Shown piece after piece: positions 28,021-35,545 of a stretch of 64,000 nucleotides of DNA. Each line of letters starts with the position of its first letter. Within the stretch, counting starts at the first letter, position 1. The notes below the pieces were generated by a model. It ran no database searches. It was not told the origin of the DNA and worked only from the letters and a program-made list of their open reading frames with translations. Source of the stretch: Candidatus Gastranaerophilales bacterium (GTDB taxonomy: Bacteria > Cyanobacteriota > Vampirovibrionia > Gastranaerophilales > Gastranaerophilaceae); the NCBI GenBank assembly GCA_944323735.1, contig CALUTO010000010.1, positions 1 through 64,000 of the forward strand, given 5' to 3'. Position numbers and translations under genes: made by a program.

Positions 28021-28547
28021 AATGTTTAAAATAATATTTCGACACTCAACTCATACGCTCCTTTGAAAAGATTTTTATTAATTTATTCTTTCTGGAGCTT
28101 CTCCTACCCCGGCACCAGCAGCCGTATCCTCCAAATCCATACTTTTTTTGTTTAAAATTTACTTAAAAATTTAGTCCTTCCAATTCCTTCTAACTTCTTA
28201 ATCCCCGATGCTTCACCATCACCCCTCTCTTAAATTCAACAAAATAATCATACAAAGATATGATTTTATTTACAAGCAAATTTTTGTAAAACAATTTTTA
28301 CAATAGACCATGCCCGCTAATATTATTGAAAAAAATTTTTTTTTACAATCTTAATAAAATTATAGTATTTACTTTTCAAAATTTTTGTGAAAAAAAATAA
28401 AAAAATTTTTCAAAAATAATATTAAAACTTTTAATTATCAAAAAGCTGAAAACCTGCACTAAAAAAGCAATAGCAAAAAAAAACAAAATAAAGGAAAATA
28501 AAAATTAATTGAAAAAAATTTAGAATTTTTTAGATAAAAAAAATAAA
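28021..28547. other. Gap between the mannosidase and SRP RNA genes
   Basis: Very AT-rich except for 28075-28230, which is clearly richer in G and C and on the minus strand contains short open stretches. One is a 20-codon frame from ATG near 28140 with GAGVGEAP. The other is a start-less stretch ending IGRTKFLSKF and a stop. Neither has a placed ribosome site. The rest (28240-28540) is nearly pure A/T with no feature I can support. Confidence 0.4.
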
Positions 28548-28810
28548 AGCCGTGCCTCTGCCTATCGACAAATGAAAAAATATTTCAACTTCATACCTTC
28601 CTCCTTTACAGAATTCAATCACCCGAAAGTTGAATCTTAGTGCTGCTGCATTCCTGCTCTGACACGGTTCGACTGCTTTCGCCGAAAGAAACTGTAATAT
28701 CAACGGAAAATATTCCGCATCCATACTCCTCAAAAGCCTCACAGCAGGCTCTGCACCCCGCATAAGCGTTCGGGTCGAGAGATCCGCTACGTCCCCGTGG
28801 AGCACGGCAA
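28548..28810 (-). ncRNA. ffs: Signal recognition particle RNA, large bacterial type
   Basis: A ~263-nt RNA on the minus strand. The 5' and 3' ends pair (GCCGTGCT near 28808 with AGGCACGGC near 28550). The 5' part (GGGGACGTAGCGG...) matches the Alu domain of Bacillus-type scRNA. The conserved S-domain hairpin is present as GTCAG-AGCA-GGAA-TGCAGCAGCA, the GGAA loop lying at 28651-28654. The 3' end GTCGATAGGCAGAGGCACGG also resembles the Bacillus 3' end. It is followed by a T-rich tract and preceded by a good promoter. It scaffolds Ffh to target membrane and secreted proteins co-translationally. Exact ends are estimated. A 91-codon open frame inside it is coincidental. Confidence 0.93.
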
Positions 28811-28814
28811 TATT

Positions 28815-28842
28815 ATTTTAACCTAAAAGTTTTTATTTGCAA
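28815..28842 (-). promoter_or_regulatory. Promoter of the SRP RNA gene
   Basis: On the minus strand: TTGCAA (28837-28842), 16-bp spacer, TAAAAT (28815-28820), then four bases to the predicted RNA 5' end. Confidence 0.65.
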
Positions 28843-28899
28843 AATTTCCAATTTACTAGGATAATATTTAATGTCTGGTACTTATTATTAGGAGAAAAA

Positions 28900-29322
28900 A
28901 TGAAAAAAATAACAGGATTAATTTTTTTAGCGGCCATGCTTTTCGTTCCTAATACTCTGGCTAACGCAAATGAAGAAGAATTCTACGAAAATTTGAAGAC
29001 ATGTACTCCGTACAATGCATACTATCCAAACAACGGTGCCGGAAAAATAATTACCGGAGGAACTACAGACAGCTGCGAAGTTACCGTCATAAATTATCCG
29101 GACAAATATTACAAATGCACAATGACCCGGACCGATATAGAAAGAGCTATCTCAGCCTTTGAAGAAGGTCCGTCCAAAAATCGTGCAATTATAATTAAAA
29201 GAAAAGACGGCACAATCGGAAAATACAACGGATGGTCAGGTGCAGGAGTTTTCTGGAATGAACTCACAGAATATGATACAGTATGTAAAAAAGTTGATAA
29301 ACAGGAGATAAGTAATGAATAA
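28900..29322 (+). CDS. Small secreted cysteine protein, copy 1 of a tandem pair
   Basis: A 140-residue protein starting at ATG 28900 (AGGAG eight bases before). It has a signal peptide of about 23 residues (MKKITGLIFLAAMLFV, cleavage near LANA-NE). The mature part has four cysteines (TC..., DSCEV, YKCTM, TVCKK) and an acidic start EEEFYENLKTC. Homology to the next gene is clear: both have GKII/GRII followed by a double-glycine turn and C, then a P-x-Y-x2-C segment and F-W-x-E-L before the last cysteine. Two disulfides and a periplasmic or extracellular location are inferred. I do not recognise the family. Confidence 0.75.
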   Translation: MKKITGLIFLAAMLFVPNTLANANEEEFYENLKTCTPYNAYYPNNGAGKIITGGTTDSCEVTVINYPDKYYKCTMTRTDIERAISAFEEGPSKNRAIIIKRKDGTIGKYNGWSGAGVFWNELTEYDTVCKKVDKQEISNE

Positions 29323-29713
29323 AAATTTTTTGTGGCTGCTTGCAGCATCTATTTTTTTCCTCTCTGCTAATGCATCAAACGCAGATGAAGAAGCAAGATT
29401 CTACAGATATCTGAAAAAATGCAAAACTTACAACTCTGTCAAAAAGAATGACGAAAATTTTAAAGCAGGCAGAATTATTTACGGCGGAGACGGACAGAAC
29501 TGCAAAATCAGAGTAGTTATCTCTCCGGGGTATGATATGACCTGCAATCTTTCAGAAGCAGAAAGAAAAGTCGGTCTGGATGCATATTATGAAAGGAAAT
29601 ACGAAGGCTACCGTTCAGAAGACTACACAAACTGGGCACCTAAGCATATTTTCTGGAAAGAACTTTTGCACTCTCAGGCCTGTACATATAATTACGAACA
29701 TACCGGTTTATAA
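29315..29713 (+). CDS. Small secreted cysteine protein, copy 2 of a tandem pair
   Basis: A 132-residue paralogue of the preceding protein, overlapping it by 8 bp and led by AGGAGATAAGT. The signal peptide is KNFLWLLAASIFFL with cleavage near SNA-DE. The mature part keeps the four aligned cysteines (KKCKTY, QNCKIR, DMTCNL, SQACTY) and IFWKEL. The last four codons (His-Thr-Gly-Leu) and the stop lie inside a terminator hairpin. The function is unknown. Confidence 0.75.
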   Translation: MNKNFLWLLAASIFFLSANASNADEEARFYRYLKKCKTYNSVKKNDENFKAGRIIYGGDGQNCKIRVVISPGYDMTCNLSEAERKVGLDAYYERKYEGYRSEDYTNWAPKHIFWKELLHSQACTYNYEHTGL

Positions 29714-29725
29714 TAAACCGGTATG
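29699..29725 (+). terminator. Terminator hairpin built on the end of the coding sequence
   Basis: CATACCGGTTTA-TAA-TAAACCGGTATG, 12-bp arms, followed by TCTTT. The left arm encodes the last codons and the loop is the stop codon of the upstream gene. Confidence 0.6.
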
Positions 29726-29819
29726 TCTTTATATATAAATTGATAAAAAATACACTATCTGTTTTCAGCCGGTCTTTATAAATACATACCACTGCCAATC
29801 ACCAAACACCTGCGGTTTT

Positions 29820-29844
29820 TCATGATATTAACAATTAATCATGA
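29820..29844 (+). promoter_or_regulatory. Inverted repeat upstream of the iron alcohol dehydrogenase promoter
   Basis: TCATGAT-N11-ATCATGA, 7-bp arms, ending about 60 bp before the promoter. The form suits a dimeric regulator; no regulator gene is adjacent. Confidence 0.3.
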
Positions 29845-29904
29845 TTAAGAATAAACATCCGGAACCACGCAACATTAATGACAAAAGAGCCTGTATCTTT
29901 TTTC

Positions 29905-29933
29905 TTAACTAAAATACAAAAATGTTGTATTAT
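29905..29933 (+). promoter_or_regulatory. Promoter of the iron alcohol dehydrogenase
   Basis: TTAACT (29905-29910), 17-bp spacer, TATTAT (29928-29933), 31 bp before the ATG at 29965. Confidence 0.45.
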
Positions 29934-29964
29934 ATTATCGGATAGAAAAAGAAAGGAACTGATT

Positions 29965-31179
29965 ATGTGGGAAAAAGATGTCAACATCAACCAGATTCAG
30001 GAAATCAGGGTTAAAACAAACGTATTTTTCGGTATCGGTGCTATCGAAAAAATTGATGACATAGCTGTTGACCTGAAGAAAAAAGGAATTGATAAAGTTA
30101 TAGTAGTCAGCGGACGTAACGCTTACAAATCAACAGGTGCGTGGGACTACGTAGAAAAGGCACTAAAAAATAACGAAATCGGATATATAAACTACGCAAA
30201 AGTTACCCCGAACCCGACTACGGCAGCAATAGATGAAGCAACAACCGAAGCAAAACAGTTCGGTGCAAAAGCCGTAATCGCTATCGGAGGAGGGTCTCCG
30301 ATTGATACGGGAAAAAGCGTTGCTATTTTGCTTGAATATCCTGATAAAACTGCTGCAGATTTATATGAATACAAATTTTCAGCAGAAAAAGCAGTACCGA
30401 TTGTCGCAATAAATCTAACTCACGGAACAGGCACGGAAGTGAACAGATTTGCAGTTGCAACCCTTCTTGAAAAGAACTTCAAACCTGCTATAGCATATGA
30501 CTGCATCTATCCGTCATACTCTATTGACGACCCGCAGCTAATGACAAAACTATCTAAGAACCAGACAATGTACACCGCAATCGATGCAGTTAACCACGTA
30601 ATAGAAGGTGCAACCTCAAAAGTCGCATCTCCCTATGCCGTTACACTTGCAAAAGAAACAATCCGACTTGTTGCAAAATATTTGCCAGAAGCACTTAAAG
30701 ACCTTGAAAATCCTGAGCCAAGATATTATCTTTTATATGCTTCACTGCTTGGAGGAGTCGGATTTGACAACGGCATGCTCCACTACACTCATGCTCTAGA
30801 ACACCCGCTTAGCGCAGTAAAACCGGAGCTTTCACACGGTCTCGGACTTGCAATGCTTCTGCCTGCTGTTATAAAAGCAATTTATGCAGACAAAGCTGCA
30901 ACACTCGCCGACATACTTGAGCCGGTTGCACCGGGTCTGAAGGGCACGTCTGATGAAGCAGAAAAAGCAGCTAAACTTGTCGAAAAATGGCTGTTTGATG
31001 TGGGTGTAACACAAAAACTCACAGACGACGGCTTTTGTGAAAACGATGTTGATAAACTCGTAAACCTCTGCTTCACAACTCCGTCTCTGGATTTGTTATT
31101 GAGTCTTGCACCGAACGAAGCAACGAAGGAAGTTGTAAAACGGATTTATGAAGAATCAATGACTCCTTACAACAAGTAA
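29965..31179 (+). CDS. Iron-containing alcohol dehydrogenase
   Basis: A 404-residue group III dehydrogenase that interconverts alcohols and aldehydes with NAD(P)H in fermentation. The start is ATG 29965 with AAAGGAA upstream; the longer frame has no ribosome site. Marks are GGGSPIDTGKSVA (nucleotide loop, about residue 110), and the metal-ligand region: an Asp/His in AIDAVNHVIEG and histidines in NGMLHYTHALEHPLSA and SHGLGLAMLLP. Length is typical. It ends in a strong terminator just before the biosynthetic cluster. It might supply or consume the aldehyde of the LuxC step, but this is speculation from proximity. Confidence 0.88.
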   Translation: MWEKDVNINQIQEIRVKTNVFFGIGAIEKIDDIAVDLKKKGIDKVIVVSGRNAYKSTGAWDYVEKALKNNEIGYINYAKVTPNPTTAAIDEATTEAKQFGAKAVIAIGGGSPIDTGKSVAILLEYPDKTAADLYEYKFSAEKAVPIVAINLTHGTGTEVNRFAVATLLEKNFKPAIAYDCIYPSYSIDDPQLMTKLSKNQTMYTAIDAVNHVIEGATSKVASPYAVTLAKETIRLVAKYLPEALKDLENPEPRYYLLYASLLGGVGFDNGMLHYTHALEHPLSAVKPELSHGLGLAMLLPAVIKAIYADKAATLADILEPVAPGLKGTSDEAEKAAKLVEKWLFDVGVTQKLTDDGFCENDVDKLVNLCFTTPSLDLLLSLAPNEATKEVVKRIYEESMTPYNK

Positions 31180-31197
31180 TCAAAACCACTTTAGAAA

Positions 31198-31227
31198 CAG
31201 CCGGCAGAAAAAGCCGGCTGTTTTTTT
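31198..31227 (+). terminator. Rho-independent terminator after the iron alcohol dehydrogenase
   Basis: CAGCCGGC-AGAAAAA-GCCGGCTG followed by seven T residues. Confidence 0.92.
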
Positions 31228-31545
31228 ATGCAACCCGACAGACCCCTGCATTTTTCTTACTATTTTTTAATTATTAAAAATTTTTCCCGAAATTATAAAT
31301 TAAAAAAAAAAAAAAAAAACAGATATTTTTTCACGGATTTTTTATACAAATTTTAAAAAAGCAGTTAAAATAAGCTTTTCGGGGTAAAGGATTTTCAAAA
31401 AAAATTTTTTTATATAGACAGTCGGGTAATAGACGACAGAACATTCAGCGAATTAATGTATAAGTAACGTTATTAATTTAAAATCTACCGTGTCATAAAT
31501 AATAAAGAAACAGGGAAACAGGAATGACTAGTGGAAGAGGGATAG
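31228..31545. other. AT-rich gap in front of the biosynthetic cluster, with an A18 tract
   Basis: About 320 bp with no gene. It includes an uninterrupted run of 18 A (31302-31319). The 31430-31545 part is less skewed and should contain the cluster promoter, but I could not pick one pair of boxes with confidence. GGAAGAGGG just before 31546 is the ribosome site of the first gene. Confidence 0.5.
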
Positions 31546-32772
31546 ATGGGTAATAAATTTTTAGAAACAATTTTCTCTATAAAAAATGACTACAAAAGTG
31601 TATCACTGGGCCGCAAACACAAAGTGCTCTGTTTTTTGGGAATAAAAATAAAATTCAGAATCGATCCCAGACTAAAAGAAACAATAGCAGCAAAAAAAAT
31701 TCAAAATACATACGATTTAAGCGTTTACATTAACGCAGAAAAAGTTGTTGTTTTTATAGAAGTAAATGCCGTAATATGCGGTGGGCAGATATCTATCTTT
31801 TCTTTATGTAAATATTCTAAAGCCATACTAGAGCCCAAAGTACCGGTACTTATGACAACAATGCCGGGAAAATATACATATGCACACAATGATTTTTTCA
31901 TAAACAACATTGATGTTTTTCGCTGGGAACAAATTATTGAAATAATAAAAAATAAAAAAGAGGTTATTATTCATATCCCGGAATATTTAACTCCATTATT
32001 TTTAAAAAATCTGACAATAAAAGAAAAGAAAATACTAAAAAAAATTAAAAATTTGCAAATAAATATCATGAATCAACGTGTAGACATAATGCCACCTAAA
32101 GAATATATAGATGAATGTAAAAAATTAACAGAAAATATTACACAGACAACCGCACATGACAGATATTCAACACAGCAAATGAGTAACAAGTATAACATAC
32201 CTTTACATAAATTTTCTGTAAATCTGGATATGCTTCAATACAGTCACCTGAGAACAAATAATATAGAAAAAATAATTTTAATTTCTCCTGACAACAGAAC
32301 AAAAAGTTTTTGCATTAACTGCTTTATTAACAAACTCGGAAAAGAACTGCCTGATTATAAAATCATTCGTTTTTATAAAATGAAATTCTTAGATTGCATG
32401 AAACTTACCTCCAGATGTTTTTTTACAATATCAATGGGTGAAGGGTTTGACGGATATCTAATCCATCCTTTATTTGTTGGCAGGCTTGGAGCAGCAATTT
32501 ACAACAACACTTATTTTCCGGATGCAAGCTGGCTGAAATACAGAAATATCTATGAGGATTATCATCAACTCTGCAATGATTTTGTAAAAGATGTCAGATA
32601 TTTTGAAAACAATCTGGATGCATATCACGAACTTGTTAAAGAACAAAAAGAACGCATTATGAAAATCTACGACATGGAAGAATATAAAGACAATCTGCGC
32701 AGATTCTATAACAGAGAATATGATTTTTACCCGCAGACAGAAGAGGGGGCTAAAAATGCAATCCTCATTTAA
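31546..32772 (+). CDS. Glycosyltransferase-like protein, first gene of the cluster
   Basis: A 408-residue protein I cannot place in a named family. The N-terminus (KVLCFLGIKIKFR) resembles the short FGI/FLGI segments attached to many gut-bacterial glycan enzymes. The C-terminal half has a stretch SMGEGFDGYLIHPLFVGRLG near residue 300 that resembles the nucleotide-sugar binding region of GT-B glycosyltransferases, and the end is helical and charged. It has no signal or TM segment. It is noticeably more A-rich than genes on either side, which suggests acquisition. It overlaps the start of the first ketosynthase by 17 bp. A role in attaching or preparing a sugar is inferred. Confidence 0.5.
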   Translation: MGNKFLETIFSIKNDYKSVSLGRKHKVLCFLGIKIKFRIDPRLKETIAAKKIQNTYDLSVYINAEKVVVFIEVNAVICGGQISIFSLCKYSKAILEPKVPVLMTTMPGKYTYAHNDFFINNIDVFRWEQIIEIIKNKKEVIIHIPEYLTPLFLKNLTIKEKKILKKIKNLQINIMNQRVDIMPPKEYIDECKKLTENITQTTAHDRYSTQQMSNKYNIPLHKFSVNLDMLQYSHLRTNNIEKIILISPDNRTKSFCINCFINKLGKELPDYKIIRFYKMKFLDCMKLTSRCFFTISMGEGFDGYLIHPLFVGRLGAAIYNNTYFPDASWLKYRNIYEDYHQLCNDFVKDVRYFENNLDAYHELVKEQKERIMKIYDMEEYKDNLRRFYNREYDFYPQTEEGAKNAILI

Positions 32773-33922
32773 ACATGTAAAAATAACCGGTATTTCAACT
32801 GCTATTCCGAAAAAAGAAATAAATATCTATGATGAAGCGCAATACTACGGAAACAGCATAAAAAAAATAGACCGTATGAGAAAAATGGTCGGATTTTATA
32901 AAAGAAGAGTTGTTGAGGAAGGGACAACAGCCTCTGATTTAGGAATTTGTGCAGCTAAACATCTGCTGAACGGCATGAACATTAACCTCAGGGAAATAGA
33001 TGCTCTTGTTTATGTTGTTCAAAAACCTGATTATGAAGCACCGGCAACAGCATTTTATATACACAATAAATTAGGACTCCCGGATACAGTTCCGGCATTT
33101 GATATTAATATGGGATGTGCGGGTTTTGTATACGGCATGTGGACAGTCAGCCAGATGATAGAATCAAAAACCTGTAAAAGGATATTACTTATTTGCGCAG
33201 ACACACCTACACTTGACGTAGATCTTGCAGACAGAAATGTTGCACCTATTTTTGGAGACGGAGGCAGTGCCATACTGGCTGAATACAGCAAAGACGAAAT
33301 CTTTTCTTTTTACAATATAGAAACGAAAAGCAGCGGATATTACGCAATAATAGATCCGGCAAAAGGCCACAGATTAAACTTACAAATCAGAAACACAAAA
33401 GATTTTAATTTGATATTAAAATATAAAGACAAAAAATTACAAACACCTGACGGAAGAGAAACAACATTCTTCCATCCATACCTGAACGGAATAGAAGTTT
33501 TTGATTTTACAATCTCCGTAGTACCGCAAAATATAAAAAAACTTCTTGACTATGCAAATTTAAAAGATACGGACATAGAAGCACTTTGCCTTCATCAGGC
33601 AAATAAACAAATAATACAGGCTATTGGAAATGCAGCAGGTTTTCCTGAAGATAAAGTTCCATATCATGCATTCGAAAATTTTGGAAACAATACAATGTGC
33701 TCTATCCCCACAACGATTTGCAGCATATTAAAAGAAAAAACAGAAAAAAGCTGTGTAAAAATTTTAGGCTCCGGATTCGGAAACGGTTTGACTTGCGCAT
33801 CATGTATATTAACGCTGGATAATATATACAATTCGGGCATTGTTGACTATCAATTGTCCGAAAAAACAATGAGTAAAGAAGAATATATTGAATACTGGAT
33901 AAAAAAAATTAAGGGAGAATAA
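32756..33922 (+). CDS. KAS III-type 3-oxoacyl-ACP synthase, copy 1
   Basis: A 388-residue thiolase-fold condensing enzyme. The catalytic triad is intact: C111 in FDINMGCAGFVYG, H270 in LCLHQAN, N301 in ENFGNNT. ATG 32756 is supported by AGAGGGGG. It is 60-70 residues longer than housekeeping FabH, with an insertion around 200-235 and a C-terminal extension ending EEYIEYWIKKIKGE that the second copy also carries. KAS III enzymes condense an acyl starter with a malonyl-ACP; variants of this length occur in glycan-modification and secondary-metabolite loci. An ACP gene follows 2 bp later. Confidence 0.88.
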   Translation: MQSSFKHVKITGISTAIPKKEINIYDEAQYYGNSIKKIDRMRKMVGFYKRRVVEEGTTASDLGICAAKHLLNGMNINLREIDALVYVVQKPDYEAPATAFYIHNKLGLPDTVPAFDINMGCAGFVYGMWTVSQMIESKTCKRILLICADTPTLDVDLADRNVAPIFGDGGSAILAEYSKDEIFSFYNIETKSSGYYAIIDPAKGHRLNLQIRNTKDFNLILKYKDKKLQTPDGRETTFFHPYLNGIEVFDFTISVVPQNIKKLLDYANLKDTDIEALCLHQANKQIIQAIGNAAGFPEDKVPYHAFENFGNNTMCSIPTTICSILKEKTEKSCVKILGSGFGNGLTCASCILTLDNIYNSGIVDYQLSEKTMSKEEYIEYWIKKIKGE

Positions 33923-33924
33923 CA

Positions 33925-34152
33925 ATGAAAAAAACTGATTTTTTAGTTGAACTTGAGGATATACTGCAAAGAGAAGAACCCTGTAGAGAAGAGGACGCTC
34001 TTGAAGACTACGAAGAATGGGACTCCCTCTCAAAAATGGCCGTAATGGCATACTATGACAAAAACTTTAATGTAAAAATTTCTCTTCAGGATTTTCAGGA
34101 AATAAAAACAGTTAATGACTTAATAACACTTGCAGGGGACAAAATCGAATAA
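33925..34152 (+). CDS. Acyl carrier protein, copy 1
   Basis: A 75-residue acidic four-helix carrier. The phosphopantetheine serine is S34 in EEWDSLSKMAV. It differs from housekeeping AcpP (DSLDTVEL) in the residues after the serine, as expected for a dedicated carrier. It lies between a ketosynthase and a ketoreductase, so it likely carries the growing beta-keto/hydroxy acyl chain. Its stop overlaps the next start by one base. Confidence 0.88.
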   Translation: MKKTDFLVELEDILQREEPCREEDALEDYEEWDSLSKMAVMAYYDKNFNVKISLQDFQEIKTVNDLITLAGDKIE

Positions 34153-34898
34153 TGATAAGCTTTCAAAAAGAACAAATATTTATTGTAACTGGCGCAAGCT
34201 CCGGCATAGGAAAGGCTACCGCACTTTTATTAAACGAACTCGGCGCAACAGTTATTGCAATAGCCAGAAATACCGAACGTCTGACACAAATGAAAGCAGG
34301 GTGCAAATATCCGGAAAACACTTATATTGAAGTCAAAGATCTTGCTGAAAATATAGATGCACTTCCTGATTATGTAAAATCTTTAAAAGAAAAATACGGA
34401 AAATTTTCAGGCATGGCATACTGCGCAGGAATTACAGATGTTACTCCGGTAAGTTTCATTGATTTTGAAAAGTTACAACATATATTTCTAACTGATTATT
34501 TTGCACCGATTCTTTTTACAAAAGGAATAGCGGATAAAAGGAACAATTCAGGTACCGGTACATCTATAGTACTAATCTCTTCTATGTCCGGCGTCTACGC
34601 AACAAAAGGAATGACCGCATACTGCGGTGCTAAAGCAGCTTTAATAAACTCTGCAAAATGCATAGCAAAAGAAATTGCAAATAAAGGAATAAGGATAAAT
34701 ACAATATCACCTTCTGACATAGAAACGCCAATGACAATGAATGATAATATCAAAACACTGCTGGAACAAAGAATACATTTATACCCTATGGGAATAGGCA
34801 AAGCCGAAGATGCCGCAAACCTGACAGCATTTCTATTATCGGAAAAATCCTCATGGATTACTGCACAAAATTATATATTAGACTGCGGGAGTATATAA
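34152..34898 (+). CDS. Short-chain dehydrogenase/reductase, FabG-like, copy 1
   Basis: A 248-residue classical SDR with the cofactor motif VTGASSGIG (residues 10-18), catalytic serine in VLISSMSG, Y and K in YCGAKAA, and the C-terminal SSWITAQNYILDCG stretch. In this setting it would reduce a 3-oxoacyl-ACP to the 3-hydroxy form. The stop and the next ATG overlap as TAATG, so the genes are translationally coupled. Confidence 0.88.
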   Translation: MISFQKEQIFIVTGASSGIGKATALLLNELGATVIAIARNTERLTQMKAGCKYPENTYIEVKDLAENIDALPDYVKSLKEKYGKFSGMAYCAGITDVTPVSFIDFEKLQHIFLTDYFAPILFTKGIADKRNNSGTGTSIVLISSMSGVYATKGMTAYCGAKAALINSAKCIAKEIANKGIRINTISPSDIETPMTMNDNIKTLLEQRIHLYPMGIGKAEDAANLTAFLLSEKSSWITAQNYILDCGSI

Positions 34899-35545
34899 TG
34901 AAGAAAATATATATTGTAGGCGGTAACGGTTTTGCACGTGAATGTCATCTGAGTTTATTAACAATTTTGAAATCAAAAAATGACATTACATTCGGCGGTT
35001 TTCTAGGTCACGGTGGTTACGGTCATACTGTTGATTACAAAGAACTGCAAAATTTTTACAAGGGTGAAGTTTCGGAATACAAATTCAATGATAATGAATA
35101 TGTTGTAATAGGTGCCGGATATCCTGAATTAAGACAAAAAATTTATTACGAATTAAAAGAGAAAGAAATAAAATTTTTTAACTTGATTTCACCCAATATT
35201 ACAATTTCAGAGACGGTAAGAATTGGAGAATCTAATGTAATAGCAGGAAACAGCTTAATATCAGTAAATTGCAATATAGGAAACGGAAATGTATTAAATT
35301 GCGATGTAAACCTAGGTCACGACTGCGAAATCGGAGATTTCAACTTTTTCGGGCCACGTTCACAGGCACTCGGGAATGCAAAAATCGGCAGTATGAACCA
35401 GATTGGTGCAAATGCAATTCTTCTGCCAAATTCAAAAATCGGAGACAACAACAAAATTGCACCGCTCAGCGCAGTATACAAAGGCTGCAAAAATAATTGT
35501 TACATGGCAGGCAATCCTGCACTGAAAATAGGGAGTATAGAATGA
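34898..35545 (+). CDS. Hexapeptide-repeat acyltransferase (PglD/NeuD-like)
   Basis: A 215-residue protein with an N-terminal Rossmann-like segment (KKIYIVGGNGFAREC) and a C-terminal left-handed beta-helix built of hexapeptides such as VIAGNS, IGNGNV, NCDVNLGHDCEIGDFN and IGDNNKIAP. This is the PglD/NeuD/GNAT-independent sugar acyltransferase family that N- or O-acylates nucleotide sugars. It is the best candidate for the transfer step onto a sugar, here possibly using an acyl-ACP or acyl-CoA made by the cluster. I chose ATG 34898 over an upstream in-frame start because it is coupled to the SDR stop. Confidence 0.8.
   Translation: MKKIYIVGGNGFARECHLSLLTILKSKNDITFGGFLGHGGYGHTVDYKELQNFYKGEVSEYKFNDNEYVVIGAGYPELRQKIYYELKEKEIKFFNLISPNITISETVRIGESNVIAGNSLISVNCNIGNGNVLNCDVNLGHDCEIGDFNFFGPRSQALGNAKIGSMNQIGANAILLPNSKIGDNNKIAPLSAVYKGCKNNCYMAGNPALKIGSIE

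Noticed and set aside
28530-28805. A 91-codon minus-strand open frame
   Set aside because: It lies inside the SRP RNA, whose conserved hairpin, Alu part and promoter explain the sequence.
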